A stretch of DNA of 64,000 nucleotides from positions 1-64,000 of the forward strand of contig JARGSG010000190.1 of the NCBI GenBank assembly GCA_030374805.1, read 5' to 3'. A model generated the notes under the pieces. It did no database searches. It had not been told where the DNA came from and saw only the letters and a program-made list of their open reading frames with translations. The position numbers were made by a program, and so were the translations under genes. This document shows, piece by piece, positions 57,485-64,000 of the stretch (positions are counted from its first letter, which is position 1; each line of letters begins with the position of its first letter). The stretch comes from Gracilaria gracilis (taxonomy: Eukaryota > Rhodophyta > Florideophyceae > Gracilariales > Gracilariaceae).

Positions 57485-57726
57485 GGAACGCTGGGGCAAG
57501 ATACTTGGAGAACCATGATAAGCTGCAGGGTTGCTTGAGACGGGGGCGAGGTATGTATTGGAGGAGTTGGGGAATAGGGAGCTATGATTCGTCTAGCGCA
57601 AATGCGCTTCTACGGTGCGATCCAGTTTGGGATCACGGCGCGTTTAAGTTGGGTCTCTCGCATTTTATCGGTCTGGATTCAATCTACTCTGTACTCGAGA
57701 TACATGTTGTAGATTCCCCCGGGGGC
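57485..57726 (-). repeat. Right terminal inverted repeat of the MULE
   Basis: Inverted partner of 51018-51259, of the same length. The outer end reads GATTCCCCCGGGGGC on the plus strand. It lies about 270 bp past the last coding frame. Confidence 0.95.
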
Positions 57727-57735
57727 TCGCAGAAG
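57727..57735. repeat. Target-site duplication, right copy
   Basis: TCGCAGAAG, directly outside the right inverted repeat, paired with 51009-51017. Confidence 0.8.
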
Positions 57736-58985
57736 CAATCAAGCCTTCCCTGGACCCACGTGCACACGTAAGCCACACGCGCAACAATCAGCAGGGTGTC
57801 GACGTTCAAACCCATGTTTAGCAAAAGGCGGCAAAAAGGCTGCACCATTCGCCTACGCGAGCATACAACTCGAGTCTCAGAAGCTCCGTTGTAAGTAGGC
57901 GCTGCACGGCCCGCCGAGGCAAGTGCTGCTCGCTTGTGTGTATAGGTAACCCGTATCAACGCAATTAGCATATCTCTTCCAGCCGTACGCTTCCGTCTTT
58001 AGTTTGCTGTGCCGTGAAGCCAGGTCAGTTGGCTTGAGATTGTTCCACACGCGTTGCGCCACCCACTTTCTTTTTCGCGGGGCTTGGATCACTATTTCCC
58101 TTTGATTGCATTCTACTTGGGCGCTAGCGACTTGCTACGTCACTTCATGTCGGTTGAGCAAAAGCAGTCTCGGTTTGTGTGCGTTTTCCGTTTCGCGCGC
58201 CCTCGCGCCTCCTCACTCGTCGCTATCGCGCCACCCATGGATATGTCGCGCTGTCCCGGTACGCCACTACGATGTTCGTACTCGTCTCATCTCGTTCATC
58301 TGCTGCAATCTCTGTTCCATTTTCTCAATCCCCCACCCCTTCCCCCCTCTGCACAGTAGTAAAACGCCTGCTTGCACTAGCCGCACATCTAAATCGTCTC
58401 GACTTTCTTTCCCTTTCTCAGCCTGTCGCGCTCCAGCTCCAGCCCAACTGCCTCCGTTTCATCCGCACCGCCATCGTTGCATGCTCATTCTTCAGCCATT
58501 CATCCGCTCCTCCTACACCCAGCAGTCACTTGGCGCGACCCATATCCTCTGACATAACAATCGGCCTTTCACTTCGCGCTCGCCAACCCGCATCCACGCA
58601 GCCCGCACCCAACCCCGAATCAGAACCCGCCTATGCGTTTGCTTTGCTGCAGCATGAAATCGCTGCTGCTTGTTCTACTTTGTCGCCGTAGCATGATGTT
58701 ACAACGCCGCCTCTGTCGTTTAATTCAGAATCGCCCTTGCTAAACTAGCTCGTGAACCACAAAACGTACGTCTCATTCATTATGTTTGACGTGATTTAAC
58801 TTACTATCATTCTAAATCTCCGCGCTGAAGTCGCGGCATGAATTGCCTACAATTAATTCGGTCACTTCCATGCTCTCTATCCAGACAGTGCCATCTCTAC
58901 CGCACATGCTGTCTTTCAACATGCCACCAATGCTACAATTTCATTACTCGCCCAGCCTTCAATAGCTTAGCAAACGCACCCACTG
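57736..58985. other. Non-coding, pyrimidine-rich stretch right of the MULE
   Basis: Overlapping frames at 58054-58691 come from C/T-rich sequence and show no domain. It looks like a promoter or leader region, similar in composition to 1.5-2.0 kb and 42.3-42.8 kb, but I saw no clear homology. Confidence 0.4.
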
Positions 58986-59535
58986 TTGTCAGCATATGTA
59001 TCCTTGACGACTAGCAGTGATATTTCTTTGGCCAGAATTTTGCGGGCGTCGTTGTTGCATGTTGCAAACCCAGACAAACATTGTGGCGAAACTTTAACCA
59101 CATTGCATTATGCTGCCTCTGGTGGTCAATATGTTTTGGGTTGGAGGTTATTGTTACAGCACCACGCCTAATTCAGATCTAGATCATCGGAAAAGCAAAC
59201 TTCATGGCGTCGTGCCGCTTGGAAAAGGCACTTTGAGATATCAAAATACTTGCTTGATTCATCAGACCATCCTTGCACTTCGGACGAAGGAAAGCACACA
59301 GATCTGCACGCTGCACCATCTAATGGTATTTACACAGATTTGTATATTCTTCGTACTCATGCCGAACTGGTTGACGAAACTACAGGAACAGAATTCAAGC
59401 CATCGTTCTAAAAGGTTTAGGCGATACAGTTTCTACAGATGTTCAATCCCTCATTTCGTGTGGAGCAAATTTGAATTGCAATCTTTTGCTGTTTACTGCA
59501 ACACATGTAGATAATAGGACATCTTGAACTTGTTA
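58986..59535 (+). pseudogene. Ankyrin-repeat protein remnant
   Basis: Ankyrin repeats are 33-residue protein-binding units. One register gives CGETLTTLHYAASGG and WRLLLQHHA, a TAA near 59168, then RRAAWKRHFEISKYLLDSS, PCTSDEGKHTDLHAAPSNG and LRTHAELVDE. After a stop and a register change near 59400 comes VQSLISCGANLNCN. Three to four eroded repeats are visible. The consensus letters (G-x-T-x-LHxAA, LLL-x-x-x-A) are clear. What else the original protein held cannot be told. There is no sign of a start codon. Confidence 0.75.
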
Positions 59536-60188
59536 CCCAAATCAGATGCTTGAATTTATTGCCGAGTAGGTGAAGAGGCATTGTTGGACGAGGACGGGCG
59601 CAAACTTGCTTCTCCACAACCTGGTTTGGAAACAGATTGTTCCATCGGGTTTCCAAACTTGATTGTTTCTAAAATTTGAGCAGATTTCATCTCTATTTTG
59701 CACAAAGTCTCAGGGTAGCCGGCATAATACCAGTCCGCAAGGTTTCGCACGATATCCGCCACATTTGGAAATATTACGTTTCAGGCGTGTAAACAGGGAT
59801 GCAAAACCCGCTTTACTTCGTCCTTCAGTGCAAGTGCAAAATTGAAAGCCACCGTGAGACTGCGGGGCTGCCTAAACCCTGAGAACTCATCGATGCTTCT
59901 TCACTGCCGGTAGCGGAACTATTTTCTTTCTCCTAAGAGCTTGCTATGAAATTCAAAAGAACAAGAAAGGTTCTTTTCGTTCACTAACAGCTACGCACTG
60001 TGTCCACTATATTGATTAGCTATATCCTTCGAATTATCTTGTACCTACAGTGACACAAACAAAATCGCCGAAACTTCCTCCGCGCCTTCGAAATAGAAAT
60101 TAACATATTTTTACCTCCATTAGCAGAACCCGGTACGACTAATCAACCTGCTGAGGACAATGAACTGCGCATAAAGCACTGACTGATA
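59536..60188. other. Stretch without a supported gene
   Basis: Probably the eroded 3' part of the ankyrin remnant (EALLDEDGRKLASP is still readable at about 59575), then AT-rich non-coding sequence. Confidence 0.35.
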
Positions 60189-62432
60189 TTAGAGGTGGCT
60201 TTTGTAGACGAGAACCTCATAAATTCTTAATATGTTCTCCAACTCCCCATAATCGTCGTCCGATATTGCTTCAAGAACATCAAGAACGTCATACACTTCT
60301 TGCACTTCTACGCCTTTGGTGTGTTCCAAATCCTGATTGGAGTCTACTCTAATTTCAACGTTGCTTGTCGTGGAACCAAACAATTGTTCAATTTCACATT
60401 CGAACCGGTTCTTGCAGATAGTGGAGTCACGTTCGCACCCCATGCACTTGACCTCTCGTTTCACTCAAGAGCAGCGCTTTGTATCGCATTCTTCTTTTCA
60501 CCCACATTTTGCGACCAGTTCTTACATTTTCTTATTAATGCGCCGCACTACTTCGGCCTTTTCCAATACCACTCCGCCAGAGCCATCGAAACCGTGCTCC
60601 TCCGTACATCTTTAGACGAATGTTGCAGAGAGATTCTTCTGATTCGAGTTCTTCCAATACTTGAACACAATAAGTTCTACTCTTTTTGCCTGCAGAATAA
60701 TTTGCTCCGTCATTGGCACAAGTTCGCTTGCTATTTTCGCGTTATCATGTATGTAACGTCGTACATTACGTCCCCATTCGGTGGTTCCTACCTCGCTTTC
60801 GCTACAGAACGCTTCCCTCCGTTGTTCCCTTATTTGCAGGGGAGAGAGAGAGGATGTTCTCCACTCGTTCTGTAGAGTATCTTTTCTCTCTCCATCCGCA
60901 AGGAAGCATATGCCGTGTTTTTCTAAATACGCAAGCAGTGTCACCGTCTCCAAGTTCTGTTCTCGATTTACTGAACAGGCGGCTTCCATATGTTCTTGGT
61001 GATGCAGAACAGCTCTAAGGTAGTGTTCATGTGGTACTCCATACGTCCCTGTTGTGAAATCGCACCCTGCCAGCACGTACGCTGAGGCAAATATGTCAAG
61101 TTTTATATCACGTGTGGACCAATTATGGAGCATTACATCGATGTCGATCACATCATCGCCCAGAACATGAATCACTCGCTTTCCATGTAAGCAAATTGAA
61201 AGTCCAAGAATGACTGCGATATCTGTGTCTTTGGAAATGATGACAGAGCTACTTACACACGCCAGACCTTCTCCACCACTCTGGACAAGGGGTTCTTTGT
61301 TCAGAAACGATTCTCCCAGTTCAGGTTCCACGTACCTTTTAAACGCCACAACAAACCTTGTCTCTGCTTCGCCATGTACTGAGTTGTCGTTTGTTACCTG
61401 CAGTCCATCAAATCTGCGTAGGCGTGCCACACGAAGGAATTGACATCGGCTGCCAGCTCTGTCTCCAGTGCATGTCGCCTTTAATATGTTTGAACCTGCC
61501 ACTGTATCTCCGTTCCTGTACTAATCTCTCCCTCTCTCACTGGCGCCTAGATCAATGTTCTCTTTATCCACCTCTCTGTGTACATCGCTACTTTTGCTTG
61601 GATGGCATACGTTCTCAATGCCTGAAGCGGTGGTTGTTAAAATTATCTCTGCCTCTCGAGGATTAGAACGACATTCATTTAAGACAGCAAGCTCCGGAAA
61701 CACCTCGGATGCCTTCTTCCCAATGCAAGACACAGGGAAGCAAAAGCATTCACCGTCCATCAACATGGTAACATCAAGCCCTCTCTCTGTCGCGAGTTCC
61801 ATAGCCGCAATTGCACCACAAATCAAATGTAGGATACAAATGGAATCTCTGCTTTTTCTGGAGCCAGCAAAAGATTTCCATGGGAGCATGATGGGAGCGT
61901 GAACTCTTTTTGTGCTCATTTCTCCTATATCTGTGGTTCGCATTGCGGCTTGGCCCGCTTCCACTTGGTTTTTGTTTTCGTCGCGCAAACTGTCCCTTCT
62001 TTCTTGCTCACCTTTCTTCTGTGGGATGGTATTGCTTGGGTCATCTATATGCAAGTGAACCTGTTTCAGTTATCTACTACGTTGGCCACTGAACCATGGA
62101 CGCAGAATATGCTTCAACTTCCAGACCGTGACATGGAAAGGGGTGTTACCCCGACCCCCATCGGTACCGCGTGTCCATATATGATTCATTAGGTCTACCA
62201 TGACGCTTTTGTAATTGTGGATATTGAAGTCGTAATATAATGAGATCCCGCTTCGCGCCTCTAGAGACATTTGAACAGAACGTACGGAATCATGTTGCAT
62301 TTCCTCTCCAGGACCCACTTTTAAGGCTGATATGAACTTTTTCTTATGCGCATGACGTACATGGTTGTCCTCACTACGATAAGCTTCTGCAAATGGGACG
62401 AAATATAGCGCGTAGAGTGCAGAATCTCCCAC
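60189..62432 (-). pseudogene. Suspected FEN/XPG-like (PIN-fold) protein with Cys-rich tail, broken
   Basis: One minus-strand register holds from 62432 to 60189 across TAA 62070, TAG 61521, a TAA near 60612, and a TAA and two TGA between 60460 and 60530. Motifs: VIISKDTDIAVILGLS and YVLAGCDFTTGTYGVPHEHY, like the acidic metal-binding and helix-turn segments of FEN/XPG nucleases and their relatives. The C-terminus reads C-G-stop-KEEC, TKRCS-stop-VKREVKC and GCERD, resembling a tesmin-like CXC zinc cluster in which both stops occupy expected Cys positions. The N-terminal part is unfamiliar. The nuclease call is tentative. The family could be a PIN-like protein of mobile origin. Confidence 0.45.
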
Positions 62433-62656
62433 CGTTGTCCGGCATGCATAGCGCTCTCCCAGTGCTCTGCTTCCCTTACTGAGCGTTCGGCAGTAATCAA
62501 GTGTGTCATGATTCGTGTAACCAGTAAACGTCTATCACTGAGGGCATTCCTGGGCTTCTTTGATTTTTTCACCGCTGGAACGTCACTGCTCTTTTATTTG
62601 TCCATGAAACTACCTGCGGTTGTAATTAGACGGTGCCTCATTTACTGCCCTTTCAG

Positions 62657-63175
62657 TCACTTTCCATTGAAGGACTTTGCAAAGTCATCTTCTGATAGTG
62701 GCCCGAATACGTCAGGCAGCATGGCCGATGCATGTAGCTCAGCGCTGATACGGCCATGGTTGTCTATGTCAAGGATGAGTTCCTGCGCAGTACCACTGCG
62801 CAGCTCCTGCACGTTGTCCCCCAGGACATTGCTCAGACGCTCACTTTGCCGGTGATCGAATGAAAGAAAGCCTTTCCGGCGCATCAAATCTACCATAGTT
62901 CTTACCGTGCTGTTTTGGATAGCAGTTTTGTCATATCCTCCGAGCGTCATAGCCCCTGATGTACCCGATGTCTCGCACCGAACGCGCTGATAGCTCCTTG
63001 TTGCTGCAGTTACTGTTCTCATTCTCATTCGGGTTCTGGAGAATTCCAACAGCCAGGCACCGCTCGACTCAAGATAGGGGAGCATTAGTACATTGAGGCC
63101 TTTAACGAGTCTTATGATCAGCATTTCAAGGGCCTCATCCAGATGCACAGAATTCCACCCGCGTATGTCATACAA
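62657..63175 (-). CDS. Unrecognised frame, possibly the 5' part of the FEN-like remnant
   Basis: 172 codons (MYDIRGWNSVHLDEALEMLI...). No domain is recognised. It is helix-rich with an Arg/Thr cluster and an acidic end (GPLSEDDFAKS). The register continues downstream through TGA, TAA and TAA stops into 62572-62425, where it shifts into the frame of the FEN-like remnant (GDSALYALYFVPF). It is therefore probably one disrupted gene together with it, or the two are separated by an intron over 62573-62656. 63176-63384 has no feature. Confidence 0.4.
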   Translation of the reverse strand: MYDIRGWNSVHLDEALEMLIIRLVKGLNVLMLPYLESSGAWLLEFSRTRMRMRTVTAATRSYQRVRCETSGTSGAMTLGGYDKTAIQNSTVRTMVDLMRRKGFLSFDHRQSERLSNVLGDNVQELRSGTAQELILDIDNHGRISAELHASAMLPDVFGPLSEDDFAKSFNGK

Positions 63176-63384
63176 TGTTCCAACGACACCATAAAGCTCG
63201 GAACGCGAGCAACCATAGCCTCTGGCTTGTTTCAGATGAAATCGGAGAAAGCTATACTAGGCATTATCGATCGGAAATAGGCATAAAAGATATACAACTC
63301 CTGGTATTTAAGGTGACCTGAAGCATGCAGCACGTTGTTCATGCGCAACCAAAAGCTGTCGAGAACATCAGTATGAGAAGTACG

Positions 63385-63870
63385 TTACAGTACGTGAAAG
63401 CCCAAGGTGGGCAACAAACATGAATGAAGAATATTCCCAACAATATGCTTCCCGTTCGGGCTGTGGCCAAAGAACGAGCTCACACACTCACGGCACAGTC
63501 TTCCAACTTTAATCGTTTTGTTCGTCACTCTGTCAGAAGCGCAGCGGAGTAGTGTAGAAGAGAGCTTTCGCTTTGAGGATGGATCACTTGGAATAGATTC
63601 TGACTGAATCTTATCGATGGCATCTTTTATATCGGGGCATTCAGCTCCTATAAGGTCTATAGTGTAGATCATGAGAGCAGCACAAATGTTGAAGAGTACA
63701 GCCCGGTTGTTCCTGGCGTGGTTGTGCTGAAGAATGTTGTCAACCTGACTCTGAGAGATTCCCGAGCACTTAGCTAGCTCTTCGAGGCCAAATCCATGCA
63801 TCATCTCCTTGCAGAGAGGGTATAGGCACTGTTTTTCGACATGGAAAAAGCCGGGAACGGAATTAGCCAC
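63385..63870 (-). CDS. Small protein with XRE-like helix-turn-helix
   Basis: Frame open from a TGA just upstream of 63880. The first in-frame ATG is the Met pair in LCKEMMHGFG (about 63809); a GTG at 63870 is unlikely in a eukaryote. The stretch HGFGLEELAKCSGISQSQVDNIL looks like a Cro/XRE-type helix-turn-helix. The C-terminal half has four Cys (RLCRECVSSF among them) but no known zinc pattern. It is followed 200 bp later by the frame at 63175 on the same strand. No family is assigned. It may be an exon of the same disrupted gene. Confidence 0.35.
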   Translation of the reverse strand: MANSVPGFFHVEKQCLYPLCKEMMHGFGLEELAKCSGISQSQVDNILQHNHARNNRAVLFNICAALMIYTIDLIGAECPDIKDAIDKIQSESIPSDPSSKRKLSSTLLRCASDRVTNKTIKVGRLCRECVSSFFGHSPNGKHIVGNILHSCLLPTLGFHVL

Positions 63871-64000
63871 TCGTGAACTTTCGCCTCAAGAAATATCTCT
63901 CCATTACATTCCTGCCCTCTCTTCCCCTCCATATAAAACTGTCTCCATATCTCCACCAGCATCCGGTATGTCAGTTAATCACGGCATAAAATGTTTAAAT

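Larger units (their letters stand above)
51018..57726 (+). mobile_element. Complete Mutator-like element (MULE) with Ulp1 protease, 6,709 bp
   Basis: Bounded by 242-bp terminal inverted repeats beginning GCCCCCGGGGGAATC at both outer ends. The flanks are TCTCAGAAG (51009-51017) and TCGCAGAAG (57727-57735), a 9-bp target-site duplication with one mismatch; 9 bp is the MULE hallmark. Inside lies one plus-strand coding region: Ulp1-like protease, Cys/His DNA-binding segments, MuDR-type DDE transposase, SWIM zinc finger. The arms are about 97% identical by eye, so insertion is fairly recent, yet the coding region has in-frame TGA codons and small indels. It is then either a dead copy moved in trans, or its frames are joined by means not visible here. 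Confidence 0.93.

Noticed and set aside
58054..58691. Pro/Ser-rich plus-strand proteins
   Set aside because: Three overlapping registers are open because the DNA is pyrimidine-rich; no domain in any.
36506..61523. Reassigned genetic code with TGA read as Trp
   Set aside because: TAA and TAG also interrupt the same remnants, catalytic residues are lost, and TGA ends the open Harbinger transposase. Decay fits better.

Overview
This is a nuclear eukaryotic sequence. It has eukaryote-only gene families (P4-ATPase, SNW1/SKIP, RCC1, SNF5-like), DNA transposons, long intron-poor reading frames and large non-coding stretches. Long uninterrupted frames next to heavy transposon and pseudogene load fit a TE-rich red macroalga of the Chondrus type. 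That assignment is inference from gene style, not proof.

Layout. 1-9.5 kb: a ParB/Srx-like gene running off the left edge (minus), two adjacent unrecognised plus-strand frames (2065-3844), and a 1,025-codon tyrosine recombinase of Crypton type (minus, 5062-8139), followed by CTAA-rich degenerate repeats. 10.7-12.3 kb: remnants of an SNF5-like chromatin-remodelling gene. 12.3-19.4 kb: no gene I can support. 19.4-32.9 kb: a tandem array of near-identical ~1.83-1.86 kb units, seven copies, each with a small three-finger C2H2 frame on the minus strand and an internal 15-bp minisatellite whose copy number (3-5) sets the unit length. 34.4-36.0 kb: a SAP-like/coiled-coil gene interrupted by one TGA.

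36.5-49.5 kb is a graveyard of host-type genes, each broken by stops and frameshifts: a P4-type flippase, a GLGNRLRA-type glycosyltransferase, an ABC transporter membrane domain, the splicing factor SNW1/SKIP and an RCC1 beta-propeller. An open PIF/Harbinger transposase (40467-41741) abuts the flippase remnant. An ankyrin remnant (59 kb) and a suspected FEN/XPG-like remnant (60.2-62.4 kb) lie further right.

51018-57726 is a complete Mutator-like element (MULE). It has matching 242-bp terminal inverted repeats and a 9-bp target-site duplication with one mismatch. Its coding region reads Ulp1 (C48) cysteine protease, zinc-ligand domains, DDE transposase and SWIM zinc finger, now split into five frames by in-frame TGA codons and small indels. 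The MULE, the recombinase and the Harbinger transposase are the mobile part of the window. The zinc-finger macrosatellite is the most unusual structure. The broken host genes share a tendency to carry TGA or TAG where Trp is expected.
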